From: Bacteroidales bacterium
Lineage (GTDB): Bacteria > Bacteroidota > Bacteroidia > Bacteroidales > Paludibacteraceae
Length of the DNA: 64,000 bases
NCBI GenBank assembly: GCA_900769555.1
Contig: CAAGHA010000003.1
Span: 1-64,000, forward strand
Reading direction: 5' to 3'
Positions 51,658-62,500 of the stretch are shown here, one piece after another (position 1 is the first letter of the stretch; every line of letters begins with the position of its first letter). The position numbers and the translations under genes are program-made. Below the pieces are notes generated by a model, which saw only the letters and a program-made list of their open reading frames with translations, ran no database searches and was not told the DNA's origin.

Positions 51658-54600
51658 CTATTTCTTCAAACGATTATAAATAGTGATATATGAGCTATAT
51701 CTGAATTGCTCTTCTTGAGGTATCTCTTCCACATCATACTTCATCTGAAGAATTTCAGAGTAGATAGAAAGATGGTGAGAGAAATCATTTGAAGCCATTT
51801 TTTGTCTCTTCTCATCCATATTGGCAATCCAATCCAAATATTGAAGAGAGTTATGCTCCATTTCTGAGATAATCACATCTCTTTTCTCTTTCTCACCCAA
51901 TTGGTCATACACGCGAGCCATCATCAAAGAACCGGAATTATAAGGGATCTGAGGAGCAGGCAGTACTTTTTGAGCATAATCTATTACCTCCAATGCCCTA
52001 TTTTCTTTCTCTTTAATAACTTTATTTATAGCAGTTGTATCCACATTTCCAATATAGCTCTTTAATGCTTTTGAAAGTTCCAAGTCACTCATACCCTCTG
52101 CATTAATACCCATCAATTTTTCAGCCATAGGTCGAACTCTTGATATAAGCAAAGAATCTGAGTATGAACTTTTTGCACCTGATCTATTAATCAAACGGTC
52201 GTTACCATAGTAAGCCGCGGTTAAAGATCGGAACGCATCCATAGAACGAGGGTCTAACTGTGGCAATCTATGACCATATTCCAAGACTACAGCAAGAGCC
52301 TCTCCGTATCGTGTTTTCATCTCCTCTTGACGTGCCTCATCCAAAAGAGCTTCAGCCAAACGAACGAACATAAATCTGAAAGTAGAAGTCATACGCAAAT
52401 TGTTCTCATCCATATAGATGTTAGGATTTTCAGCAATTCCACCCCATTTGAATTTATGCATCATATTGTCATACATCTTCTCGGTATTTACACGTTCACT
52501 TGTAGCAAAAGGATCTGATTTAATTGGGGTAATACGATAAGCCATACCCTCTAATTCCAAATAGTCTCCCAGCCCGACATAGTTATCAGCACCAACAGTT
52601 ACAGCAAAGTAGATTGGACGTTGCCATTTATTGTTTTGCAACAAATCCAAAATAGTAATATCTTGCTTGCCCATATACGATTTATGACGAAGATTCATAT
52701 CAATCTTATCAGCAACTAAAGAGAGTTGAGACGAATCCACCATTCCTGAAGCCAAAACATCTTTTTTGTCAACATCAATCAAAATTCTTTTAGACGGCAA
52801 GAATTCAACATCATCCCCATAATTATGCAAACGAGAATATTTCTTTGGATTCTTCAAAATTTCCAAAGCCATAGATGCATCAATAGCAGGAGCCATATCA
52901 AACAAGTAAGCTACATCCAATTTCCCATTCATATAATCTTTGGAAGTCAAAGAAAGAGGTAACGGATCAGAAAGGTAGGCTTGACGCTTCATTTGATCTA
53001 CGTACCAACCCATTTGCAAATAACTCAAATTGGCAACACGAGCATCCGCACCTTCTCCTTCCACCTCTTGGTTGTACCATAAAGGGAAAGTATCATTATC
53101 TCCGTTTGTAAAGATAACCGCATTAGGTTCTAATGACAAAAGATAATTTTGACCAAAATCGCGTGCTGTATATCTACCCGAACGATCATGATCGTCCCAA
53201 TTTTCAGAAGCCATCAATATCGGAATTGGCAAGCAACATAAGGTTGCAATAGTTGCTATTATTCGCTTATCCAAAGAGGTCAGCACCTTTTCTAACAAAT
53301 CAATAACATACAACACTCCCAAACCAATCCAAATTGCAAAAGCATAGAACGAACCCGCATAAGCATAATCACGTTCACGCGGTTGATAAGGAGTTTGGTT
53401 CAAATAGAGAACAATAGCCAAACCTGTTAAAAAGAACAATGTGAATACGAGCCAGAAACTTTGAGTTCCCCTTTCTTTGCGAGAGAATTGGAATAATATA
53501 CCCAAGATTCCCAAAATCAATGGCAAGAAGTAATAGGTATTACGAGCCTTATTATCTTTCAACTCATCCGGCAACAAAGATTGATCCCCCAACATTAAAT
53601 TATCAATAAAAGGAATACCACTGATCCAATTTCCATTAGTCACCTCACCATGTCCTTGAATATCATTTTGGCGACCCACAAAGTTCCACATAAAGTATCT
53701 CCAATACATAAAGCCCACTTGATAAGAGAAGAAGAACTTCAAGTTTTCTCCGAAAGTAGGAACCACTTTTCGTTTCGTCTCTCCCATACTATGGTAAGTT
53801 ACTTTTTTACCTTTATTTCCACCCCATAATTTGTAAGCAGCGATATGACTTTCTTGCTTACTATGCATACGAGGGAAGAGCATACAAAGGTCATAATTAT
53901 AGTGCTTTTTTGTATCGTATTTCACATATTTGTCAGGATCTTCCGGAGAATTTTTAATCTCTTTTGCATACAATGGAGCACCCTCTTCGACATCAGCTTC
54001 CCAACCTTTATCTGTTCTGACACGAGCGATTTCAGAGGCATAAGTTTCACCATATAGCAAAGGTGTATCTCCATACTGCTCACGATTTAAATAACTCTTC
54101 AAGGAAAATACATCATCCGGCGAATTTTGGTCCATCGGAGTGTTTGCTGCCGAACGAATAATGATTGTTGCATAAGAGGAATAACCTATCAAGATAACTG
54201 TACAACACAACAAGATAGTATTCAAAAGCGGAACGTTGAAAAACTCTCTCTTCTTGAATAAGAAAACACCCAAAATAGCCAATAAGAAAACACCTAACCA
54301 AATTGGAATCCGATCACCCAAAAATGGGATTCCCAACAAGAAGATAGACAAAAGGAAAGCAATATTCAAACGAGTATAATTATGTTCTCCTTCCATTTCT
54401 CGGCTTTCCCAAATTCCCCAAACCAAACATCCAATAAGCAATAAAGCATAGAAAATAGTTCCACTATTAAAACTGAAACCTAACGTATTAACGAAGAATA
54501 ATTCAAACCAACCTGCCACTTCAACAAATCCCGGCACGATACCATAAAGGATTAACGCCAAAATTACACAAGAAATTACCAATGCCATGATAATTCCCTT

Positions 54601-55242
54601 GGTAGAAGGTTCATATTTTTTGAAATAGTAAATCAACACCAAAGCCGGGATAGTCAACAAGTTCAACAAGTGAGCACCGATAGACAATCCCATCAAATAG
54701 GCAATCAAAATCAACCAACGATTTGCGTAAGGCTCATCTGCAACATCCTCCCACTTGAGCATAGCCCAAAACACAACAGCAGTAAAGAGTGAAGAAAAAG
54801 CATAAACCTCACCTTCGACAGCAGAGAACCAAAAAGTATCAGAGAAAGTATAAGCAAGAGAACCAATCAGCCCTGCACCTAAGATACCAATCATTTTCTC
54901 TGTTGTTACCTCTTGATTATCCTTAACAACTAACTTCCTAGACAAGTGAGTAATTGTCCAAAATAAGAACAAAATACAAAATGCACTACAAATTGCAGAA
55001 AACGCATTAACCATCATTGCCACAAGGGAAGGATCAGAAGCAAATAGAGTAAAAAACCTTGCCGCCAACATAAAGAACGGTGCTCCCGGCGGATGCCCAA
55101 CTTCTAATTTATACGCAGTTGAAATAAATTCGCCACAGTCCCAAAAACTCGCTGTAGGCTCCATGGTCATCAAATAAGTTGCCGCCGCTATCGCAAAAAC
55201 AACCCATCCAACAATGTTGTTGTACAGTTTAAATTGTTTCAT
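51658..55242 (-). CDS. DUF2723 large membrane protein (TMEM260/protein O-mannosyltransferase-like)
   Basis: 1,194 residues. The N-terminal half has about 12 membrane helices and opens with the DUF2723 block: TASFWDCGEFISTAYKLEVG (31-50; Asp35 and Glu38) followed by HPPGAPFF (50-57). Like GT-C glycosyltransferases, a D..E pair sits in the first loop. A second cluster of helices precedes the exposed C-terminal half (about 690-1194), which has QPRERDYAYAGSFYAF and FTNGDNDTFPLWY. Known Bacteroidota members are implicated in O-glycosylation or envelope polysaccharide assembly. First gene of a five-gene operon. Confidence 0.88.
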   Translation of the reverse strand: MKQFKLYNNIVGWVVFAIAAATYLMTMEPTASFWDCGEFISTAYKLEVGHPPGAPFFMLAARFFTLFASDPSLVAMMVNAFSAICSAFCILFLFWTITHLSRKLVVKDNQEVTTEKMIGILGAGLIGSLAYTFSDTFWFSAVEGEVYAFSSLFTAVVFWAMLKWEDVADEPYANRWLILIAYLMGLSIGAHLLNLLTIPALVLIYYFKKYEPSTKGIIMALVISCVILALILYGIVPGFVEVAGWFELFFVNTLGFSFNSGTIFYALLLIGCLVWGIWESREMEGEHNYTRLNIAFLLSIFLLGIPFLGDRIPIWLGVFLLAILGVFLFKKREFFNVPLLNTILLCCTVILIGYSSYATIIIRSAANTPMDQNSPDDVFSLKSYLNREQYGDTPLLYGETYASEIARVRTDKGWEADVEEGAPLYAKEIKNSPEDPDKYVKYDTKKHYNYDLCMLFPRMHSKQESHIAAYKLWGGNKGKKVTYHSMGETKRKVVPTFGENLKFFFSYQVGFMYWRYFMWNFVGRQNDIQGHGEVTNGNWISGIPFIDNLMLGDQSLLPDELKDNKARNTYYFLPLILGILGILFQFSRKERGTQSFWLVFTLFFLTGLAIVLYLNQTPYQPRERDYAYAGSFYAFAIWIGLGVLYVIDLLEKVLTSLDKRIIATIATLCCLPIPILMASENWDDHDRSGRYTARDFGQNYLLSLEPNAVIFTNGDNDTFPLWYNQEVEGEGADARVANLSYLQMGWYVDQMKRQAYLSDPLPLSLTSKDYMNGKLDVAYLFDMAPAIDASMALEILKNPKKYSRLHNYGDDVEFLPSKRILIDVDKKDVLASGMVDSSQLSLVADKIDMNLRHKSYMGKQDITILDLLQNNKWQRPIYFAVTVGADNYVGLGDYLELEGMAYRITPIKSDPFATSERVNTEKMYDNMMHKFKWGGIAENPNIYMDENNLRMTSTFRFMFVRLAEALLDEARQEEMKTRYGEALAVVLEYGHRLPQLDPRSMDAFRSLTAAYYGNDRLINRSGAKSSYSDSLLISRVRPMAEKLMGINAEGMSDLELSKALKSYIGNVDTTAINKVIKEKENRALEVIDYAQKVLPAPQIPYNSGSLMMARVYDQLGEKEKRDVIISEMEHNSLQYLDWIANMDEKRQKMASNDFSHHLSIYSEILQMKYDVEEIPQEEQFRYSSYITIYNRLKK

Positions 55243-55275
55243 TCTAAATTCAAAATTCTTTTATTCTTCAACTTG

Positions 55276-55283
55276 CAAAGTTA
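55276..55283 (-). promoter_or_regulatory. -7 promoter element of the DUF2723-purD operon
   Basis: TAACTTTG on the minus strand, 33 bp upstream of ATG 55242. On the other strand TACCTTCG (near 55334) is a weaker candidate for dacB. Confidence 0.55.
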
Positions 55284-55401
55284 ATCATAATTTTGAAATA
55301 GTAAAGCATTTTGCGATTGCTAAAAAAAAATCTTACCTTCGCACGGTTGTTTGTCCGGTAAAGTACAAGTTCAGCAACATCAAACTCTCAAATTCAAAGA
55401 T

Positions 55402-56829
55402 ATGAATATTTTTCAGAAACAGTTTATTGCTTACATTTTACTTCTGAGTACAACCTATTTAAACGCTCAAACAGAAATTGTTAATCAATTTGTTCAACAA
55501 CCCAATTTAGTGTCAGCAAGTATTGGTTTTTTGGTAAAGGAATTAGAGAGTGGAAAGGTGATTGCTGATTATCAATCCGGCATCTGTCGAAATCCTGCTT
55601 CAGTCACCAAATTAATTACGACAGCCAGTGCCTTTGAAATGCTATCTGATACATTCCGGTTCAAAACATACTTGGGGTATGACGGATCAATTACAGACTC
55701 TGTTTTACACGGAGATTTATACATCATAGGAGGAGGTGATCCGACATTGGAATCTAAGCACAATCCATTACCCAACAACTTCTACATCAATGCTATTGAG
55801 TCTATTCAAAAAAAAGGGATAAAAGAGGTGAAAGGAAAAATCATAGGAGATGCAACACTTTTTGCTGAAGATGGTGCTCCATTTCTTTGGTTAGTCGAAG
55901 ACATTGGTTCATCTTACTCGCCTACACCTTCTGCCTTAACTGCGCACGACAATCTGTTGCAATTTTCTTTGATAAGTGATTCTTCCGGAATAAATCTGAC
56001 TTCATTAAAACCATTCACCCCAATCTTTCAACCTAATATAGAGATGAGTCAAACAGGAAAAGAGATTGGATGGAGGGTGACAAAAACAGATTTTTCCTGG
56101 CAACCTTCTATTCGTGGCAATTTACCTATCGGCACAAAACGGGTAATTAAAACAGAAATTCCGGAACCCTCTATTTTTTTGACAGACTCGCTACAACGAT
56201 TAATGAATTTGGTAGGAATATCGGTCGACTCCATAGTTGGCAGTTCTCGACAATCAGGGAAAAAATTTAATGGAGAAATCATCTATACGCAAAATTCTGC
56301 TCCTTTACACGAGATCGCTAAAATCACCAATCATCAAAGCAATAACTTATATGCAGAGAATATCTTTTTATTTCTCTCATTACAAAACGAAAAGTGTACA
56401 ATTGGCACCAATGGAAATTCACATATTGCCATCACAAACTATTGGAAAGGGAAAGGAATTGATACTAAATTTCTTTTTCAAGTGGACGGGTCGGGCATGT
56501 CTATGAAAAATGGAATCTCTCCAAAACACATTGTAGATATCTTAGAATATATGAAAAATAAGAGTTCCTACTCCAAAGTGTTTATTGAATCTATTCCGGT
56601 AGCAGGAAAAAAAGGAACAGTTGCCAACTTTATGAAAAATACTCCCCTTTCCGGCAGAGCTCATGTTAAAAGTGGAAGTATGGAGAGAGTCCAAAACTAT
56701 GCCGGATATATTCAACACAAAGAGAAGTGGTATGCATTTTGCATTATGGTTTCAAATTTTGGAGGGCAACGTGCAACAGTTATAAAACAAATTTCCACTT
56801 TATTGAATGATATAATGAATTCGTTGTAA
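55402..56829 (+). CDS. dacB: D-alanyl-D-alanine carboxypeptidase/endopeptidase PBP4 (S13)
   Basis: 475 residues from ATG 55402. The frame stays open 17 codons upstream, but the signal peptide (IAYILLLSTTYLNA-Q) fits only this start. S13 motifs: Ser67-x-x-Lys70 (NPASVTKLITT), SNN in NHQSNNLYAENIF, and KSG in HVKSGSMERVQNYAG, with the large family insert about 90-245. Periplasmic enzyme that trims peptidoglycan peptides. Divergent from the DUF2723 operon. Confidence 0.93.
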   Translation: MNIFQKQFIAYILLLSTTYLNAQTEIVNQFVQQPNLVSASIGFLVKELESGKVIADYQSGICRNPASVTKLITTASAFEMLSDTFRFKTYLGYDGSITDSVLHGDLYIIGGGDPTLESKHNPLPNNFYINAIESIQKKGIKEVKGKIIGDATLFAEDGAPFLWLVEDIGSSYSPTPSALTAHDNLLQFSLISDSSGINLTSLKPFTPIFQPNIEMSQTGKEIGWRVTKTDFSWQPSIRGNLPIGTKRVIKTEIPEPSIFLTDSLQRLMNLVGISVDSIVGSSRQSGKKFNGEIIYTQNSAPLHEIAKITNHQSNNLYAENIFLFLSLQNEKCTIGTNGNSHIAITNYWKGKGIDTKFLFQVDGSGMSMKNGISPKHIVDILEYMKNKSSYSKVFIESIPVAGKKGTVANFMKNTPLSGRAHVKSGSMERVQNYAGYIQHKEKWYAFCIMVSNFGGQRATVIKQISTLLNDIMNSL

Positions 56830-56905
56830 ATTCATCCTTTTAAGTGTAAAAAAATTCATTTTGCATTTATTTTCCATATAAATGAATTTATATTTCATCA
56901 AAATT

Positions 56906-57104
56906 AACCTCAGAGGTTTTACCTTTGTCATGTGTTGATTAGGGAAGCATGGAATAAAAGTGAATATAATAGACGAAGGAGTTAATCTCTTTCCGAAAAG
57001 AAATATAAAATCACATCAGAAGACTTTTAGAAAACCACTAAGAAACAATTAGCTGAGAAGTTGGTTGTTTTTGAAAAAAAGGAAGCCTCAAGCTTCCTTT
57101 TTTA
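56906..57104 (+). ncRNA. Candidate small transcript with its own promoter and terminator
   Basis: TACCTTTG (56920-56927) is a perfect -7 match, preceded by the 13-bp palindrome AACCTCAGAGGTT (56906-56918), which has a one-base centre and so is an operator or read-through stop rather than a hairpin. About 145 nt later a strong terminator follows. No ORF longer than a few codons lies between. AACCA/TGGTT arms (about 57035-57068) could form one stem. No known RNA family is recognised. The alternative is simply a distant dacB terminator. Confidence 0.25.
57074..57104 (+). terminator. Intrinsic terminator
   Basis: Stem AAAAAAAGGAAGC (57074-57086) / GCTTCCTTTTTTT with loop CTCAA. The A-rich left arm makes it usable from both directions, so it may serve dacB or the candidate RNA and the decayed genes beyond. 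Between 57105 and 57646 no gene is supportable; the direct word TTGTAGGACACA occurs twice (about 57200 and 57315). Confidence 0.8.
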
Positions 57105-57522
57105 TCTTATGGCAACTTCTATAAACAATTTATGTTTTAAAAAACGAAGTGCAAATTAATTCATTGATAATCAAATGTAGCAAATTCAAAAATTGATTTG
57201 TAGGACACATATTAACACTTATTGACATGTATATTTGCTTGCGTAACACATAATGATTACAAGCACTATAACAACACTGATAATTAACAAATATGGAAGT
57301 AGATAAAAAATATTTGTAGGACACAAACAAAATTTCTAAATTGCTAAAATACTGAAAATAAAATAATAACATTTTAACCGAGTGACAGTTAGGTTATATT
57401 CAGAGCGTAAATCTCATCACATAAACCCAACTTCTATCTGATTTTTTAAAGAATGTTCTAAAGCTCTACAAAGCTAATCATCTTTTCATTCTTCATCTAC
57501 TAGGGAAACGGGTATCAGAGCA

Positions 57523-57567
57523 GGCTATAAAGATACAATACTTTATAGCCTACACATAAGATGTGTA
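57523..57567. repeat. Two adjoining perfect inverted repeats
   Basis: GGCTATAAAG-N8-CTTTATAGCC (57523-57550) is followed without a gap by TACACAT-AAG-ATGTGTA (57551-57567). There is no T run, so they are not typical terminators. They lie 80 bp past the end of the decayed immunity gene, so a recombination or insertion site of the Rhs fragment is one possibility. Confidence 0.6.
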
Positions 57568-57646
57568 GAATTCATTATAAACCATTTACTTCTCTAGTCT
57601 GTCAAATAAGTCAAATAAGTCATACTTTGTCAGAACATATCATATT

Positions 57647-58062
57647 CTAAAAATCGTTAGTTTCGCCTATAGAAAAACCAGAAAGTCCTTTTAAATAAGC
57701 CAAAAGACCTTCAACATCCAAAACCACCCGTCCAATAACATCTTTAATTTTTATTTTCACTCCATTGTTATCAATTAAAGAAATCTCAAAGACAAGATGA
57801 TTATATTTGTTAGTACTCAATTCAAAATGTTTTATTTTAGGCAGTACTATTTCAATTGCAATTTGAACTGCATAACTTCTCTACTCTTCCATTTCTCTGG
57901 CATTTTTTCAGGCAACTCTTCTATATTAAATACCAAAGTTAAAAAAACTGTTCCTCCAGGAGAAAAAATAAAATCCTGAAAATAAATATCTGTCAAACTA
58001 GGAATTTTATTTTTATACAAAAAATTAACAATTTAACTTTCAACAATAAAATCTGTCCACAT
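57647..58062 (-). pseudogene. Decayed immunity gene (Imm50-like)
   Basis: ATG 58060-58062 gives MWTDFIVES, then an in-frame TAA at codon 10. The same frame resumes as IVNFLYKNKIPSLTDIYFQD, FIFSPGGTVFLTLVFNIEELPEK and PEKWKS, shifts frame near 57875-57890, and continues YAVQIAIEIVLPKIKHFELS ... VLDVEGLLAYLKGLSGFSIG to TAG 57647-57649. Ignoring the two lesions it is a protein of about 138 residues. The order WxDFI, IPSLxDI, (P)xKW and the closing aromatic-poor strand recall the Imm50 family of polymorphic-toxin immunity proteins. The start codon lies 10 bp downstream of the toxin's final stop, the classic toxin-immunity order. Family name is tentative; the fact of a broken gene is directly readable. 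Confidence 0.6.
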
Positions 58063-58072
58063 AATTACAAAA

Positions 58073-59116
58073 TTAATCATTAAACGGATAATGAGGTCTT
58101 GCCGCTTCACCTCCCATTTGAGGATGTCCAGCCGAATGATCTTGAATCAAAAACTCATTTCTATCTTCTCTTCGGGAACGATATTCTTTTGTAAATATAT
58201 CCTTTCCGTTCTAATCCTTTATAGGATTATTATTCTTGTCTTCATTTTAACTTTCGTATATTGCTTTCCTGTTATTGGATCTATTTTGGGTAGTGTTTTC
58301 CTTGGATCTCCAATATCTTTTTTTGCTTGATTAAAAGCACCTTTCGACTATGTGTAAATGCTTGTTCTGTAGAATTCGTTGCTTTTTTACATCCGAAAAT
58401 TTATCTACGTATTTCGCAGCAACCTTAGCACCTTCCTTTGCTCCTTTTGCATATCCACCACCGAGTAAAATCAAACCTAATAGAAGTCCTCCAACAGAAG
58501 CTGATTTTTCAAAAACGGATGAATTTTTATCTATTATTGTATTATAACTATCGTAATAATCATATAAAGTCAATCCTATTTCACAGATTCCCTATACAAT
58601 AACAAGTATCGGAATATTCCCTTCCTCATCCACCATCATCACAGGATTGAGCATACAATAATTGTACGGACTCATGCCCAGATACTTCTCAAAAAGCAGA
58701 TTCACACTCAGCCACCGTGCTACCCGGGCATCGTAGAGGCGGTATAGGGTGGTGTAGATGCCTTCGGCAAGGTCGCTCTCTTTCTCGTGTCCCGTGAAGC
58801 CGTAGCGATAGATATGAGCGTTGTAACTTCTGCCCGGCATGGTCATCCCAAAGGGATAGTAGTCTGCCAGACTCTCCACCGCAGGGGTCTCTGCGTCGGT
58901 GGGTTCGTCTGTGATTACCGCCATCACGTTGCCAAGGTGGTTGGTGAGCTCGTAGTGGATGGTTGGTGATGTGGCATCCGGCGTAGTGGTGTTCAACGCC
59001 AAATTCGGCTTTGTCATACCAATACGCTCAGCTCCGTAAAGATGTTGCTCCGCCAACGTAAATGTCCCACTCTCGCCCTCTGCACGTTTATGCTCATAAA
59101 CTGCCAAAACATTCCC
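58073..59116 (-). pseudogene. Truncated, decayed Rhs polymorphic toxin (core end + C-terminal toxin)
   Basis: Starts abruptly at GNVLAVYEHKR, which is mid-Rhs repeat. The core signature is complete: HYELTNHLGNVMAVITDE, DYYPFGMTMPGR, YRYGFTGHEKE, YRLYDARVARWLSV, MSPYNYCMLNPVMMVDEEGN. Amber TAG 58592-58594 interrupts, but the same frame continues GICEIGLTLYDYYDSYN, LILLGGGYAKGAKEGAKVAA and YVDKFSDVKK. Frameshifts then lead through SKGAFNQAKKDIGDPRKTLP and DKNNNPIKD-stop-NGKDIFT to EYRSRREDRNEFLIQDHSAG and HPQMGGEAARPHYPFND (stop 58073-58075). That is at least two amber codons and two or three frameshifts. The end resembles nuclease-like Rhs toxins (DHSAGH...G..HFNVRP). The core part is clearly GC-richer than its surroundings, suggesting acquisition. 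Confidence 0.78.
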
Positions 59117-59397
59117 TTATGCAGTCAAAAACACAAAGTAAAAAAGAAAGGTATAGAGCAGCTTTGTTGGCATAAATCAATGGTACTATCAGTTATCCTT
59201 TTTCTAGTATTTCATGATGCAAATGTGAGGATTTTTATTGAAATTTGCAAGGAAAGAGGACTCTTGATAATATTTCAATGAGAGAAGACTTTAATATTAT
59301 TTTTTGCACTTCGATTTTTACAGTACAGCGGGTTGACTCTACGTGATATAATTTTATGATTTTTTTAAAAAAAATTAGCAAAACAAAAAAATAATTG

Positions 59398-59405
59398 TAT
59401 TTTTG
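59398..59405 (+). promoter_or_regulatory. -7 promoter element of the CE4-GH8 gene
   Basis: TATTTTTG, leaving a leader of about 190 nt before ATG 59599. The stretch 59117-59598 has no other supportable feature; it separates GC-rich Rhs DNA from the enzyme gene. Confidence 0.45.
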
Positions 59406-59598
59406 TCGCGTGAGATAAATTATGATGATTATGAAGTGTGATTTATTCTAATGAGAATATCGCAAGATAAAATTTAAGTTTAGATTAATTGGTAATATCA
59501 AAACGCTAATAAAAGTTACAGATTTATTAAAAATTACAGATAAAATCATTTGTTATTTAATTAAAGAGAAATCAAAACATTTTATACCATAATTACAC

Positions 59599-62500
59599 AT
59601 GAAAACTAAAGCATTAACACTAATTGCCACAATGGCTCTGACAATATTGGGAGTACACTCTCAAGAGATTGCGACATGGGCTGGCTTTACCAAAGCGGCA
59701 GTCACATGGACGTTTGACGATGGTGCCAACGAGTCGTCCGCTCACTCATGGGCAGCCGGCGAGTTGGAAAAATACGGATTCCCCGGAACGTTCTACCTAG
59801 TAACTAATTGGACAAGCGGACGTTATAGTACCTACTCCGGAATGGTTTCTAAAGGACATGAAATTGGAAGTCATACAGACTCGCATAATTCTACCGATGG
59901 AGAATTAGCATCATCACAAAATACCATCAACCAGAACATACCTGGTCAAAAATGTCTTACGATAGCCTACCCAAATTGTAACGTCCCTACTGAATCTACA
60001 GTTTTACGTTATTATATCGGTGGGCGAATTTGCGGAGGGCAAAACAATCCAAAATCACCTTCCAATTTCGCACGTTTGGATAGTCACATTTGCGGAAGTT
60101 CAGGAAAAAACAGCACTGGAGAATTCCAATCTACTTGTCAGAATGCGGCTGGAAACAATGGATGGGCAGTATTCTTGATTCACGGGTTTTCTCAACGCCA
60201 AGCAAACGGTAGTTACTCTCCAACCAGTGAGAGTGCATTTACAGGGACTTTGTCGTGGTTAGATCAAAACAGAAGCACTTACTGGGTAGCAACATTCAGG
60301 GATGCCATCAAATACATCAAAGAAAGAGAAAATGCCACTATTAAGGAGACAAGTTCTACTGCTTCTGAAATTACCTACTCATTAACAGATAACCTAGACA
60401 ATGACATCTATGATTACCCGTTGTCTATTAGAGTTTCAATACCGGATGGTTGGGATGAAGGAGCAGTTGCATTTCAAAATGATGAAGAGATTCCTGTAAA
60501 AATCGAAGGAAACTATATTTATTTTGATGCGGTTCCGGATGGAGGTACAATTTTGTTAAAATCCCTAGGCTCTGTAGTTCCGGATCCTGAATTTAATTTT
60601 ACATCACCTACTGAAAAATCATCTTGGTGCATAGACTCTGCTTACACTATATCATGGACAATGAGTGGAGAAGCCTCTGCCGAATATACATTAACATGGG
60701 GAGAAGAGTCAGATGAGACAATTTCCATCAAAAGTGCAACAGCATCTTCAGAATGGGGAGAAACAGAAGATAATCCATATTGGACAGTTGATAAGATTTT
60801 AACCGATGATGGTGCACACGGCGAAAATAGTCGTTGGGGTTCTATGGGAGGAACAAATGAATGGGTTGAACTAAATTTAGGTACAGCTCAATCAGTAGGA
60901 GGAATAATAATTGATGAGTTTACCTCATACGGAATAGTTTCAAGCTTTGAAATTCAATATGATGATAATGGTTCTTGGAAAACTGCTTACACAGGAACCA
61001 GTATTGGAAACGATTTCTCTGCAACATTTGCTCCTTTCAAGAGTAGCAAAGTGCGCTTGTACATCAAAGAGTGTGGAGATGGTGCAAATATTAACTATAT
61101 TGCTCTTAAAGGGACTTCGGCTGTTACCCTTAAAGAAGGAATCACCGGTAGTGGTTCACTAACATGGAAACCTGAAGTGAGCGGAAGTGGAAGCATAGCT
61201 ATCAGAAAAAAATCCGGCAAAGCGTTGGGTACATCTGAAGTTGTTACTGTTGCTGATTGTAATCCTGAAGGATCTGGTTCTCAAGAGCCAAGTAATCCGG
61301 GTACACCGGAGACTCCTACTACACCGGGAACTCCCTCAGAGTGTTACAACGGAGGTGGATATACTGGACCAAGCTGTGATGTAGAAGGTACGGGAGCATA
61401 CCACACAGGAGTTTATAGAAACTTGTTTGCCGAATATTTAGGAAAGACAGAAGAGGACATAGATGAAAAATTAAATTCTATTTGGGATCATTTCTTTGGA
61501 GGAGGAAGTAACACTGTTTACTATGAAACAAATGATAATATGGCTTACATCTTTGATACCGGAAATTCGGATGTCCGCACAGAGGGTATGTCATACGGAA
61601 TGATGATTTGTGTTCAGTTGGACAAACAAGCTGAGTTCGATAAAATCTGGCGTTGGGCAGAAAAATATATGCAATACAAAGAAGGCAATGAAAGAGAAGG
61701 TCTTTTTGCATGGAAATGTGAAACCAATGGAACTATTACGGGAAATTCTTGCGCACCGGATGGTGAGGCATACTTCTTGACTGCTTTATGGTTTGCATCT
61801 CACCGCTGGGGAAATGATGGAGATATCAATTATGAAGAAGAGGCTCAATACTTGATTAAAGAGATTTTAGATAAGCCAAACAGACAAGCAGGAGTAGTAT
61901 CTCCTATCTTCAACATGGATAATTACTTGATTACTTTTGGAGAGACTTCTTATGCCTTTACTGACCCATCATACAACTTGCCGGGATTCTTGGAATTGTG
62001 GGCAAGATGGACTAATACAAACAAAGAATTTTGGGCAAAAACAGCCGAGGCATCTCGTAACTTATTGTACAATTCAAGTCACTCTACAACAGGATTATTC
62101 CCGGACTATAGTTCATTTGACGGAGCTCCGTACAAACCTGATTGGGTAACTTATGAAAGTGATTACTACAAATATGACGCGATTCGTTGCGCTATGAATG
62201 TTGGTATGGACTATCATTGGTTTAATTATGATGACCGTCAAACAAGTATGATGACCAAGTTACTTACATTCTTCAAAAACAATGGGTATGAGAATGGTTA
62301 CTTTACAGTATCCGGTTCTCCTCAAGGAGGTACCTACTCCGAAGGTATGGCAGGAGCAAATGGTGTAGGAGCATTCGCACTTACCGATGAATCGTTGGCA
62401 AAAGAGTATGTACAAAAGTTGTGGAACACAAATCCTCCTTCAGGACAATGGCGTTACTACAATGGTATGGTTTACTTCTTGTCTATGTTGAATGCTTCCG

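Noticed and set aside
57130..57372. 80-codon minus-strand frame
   Set aside because: Low-complexity, cysteine/tyrosine-rich translation with no promoter or homology.
57523..57567. Invertible promoter (phase-variation) switch
   Set aside because: No invertase gene, no -7 element between the arms, and spacers of only 8 and 3 bp.
59042..59281. 79-codon plus-strand frame
   Set aside because: Antisense to the Rhs remnant and then AT-rich spacer; not a gene.
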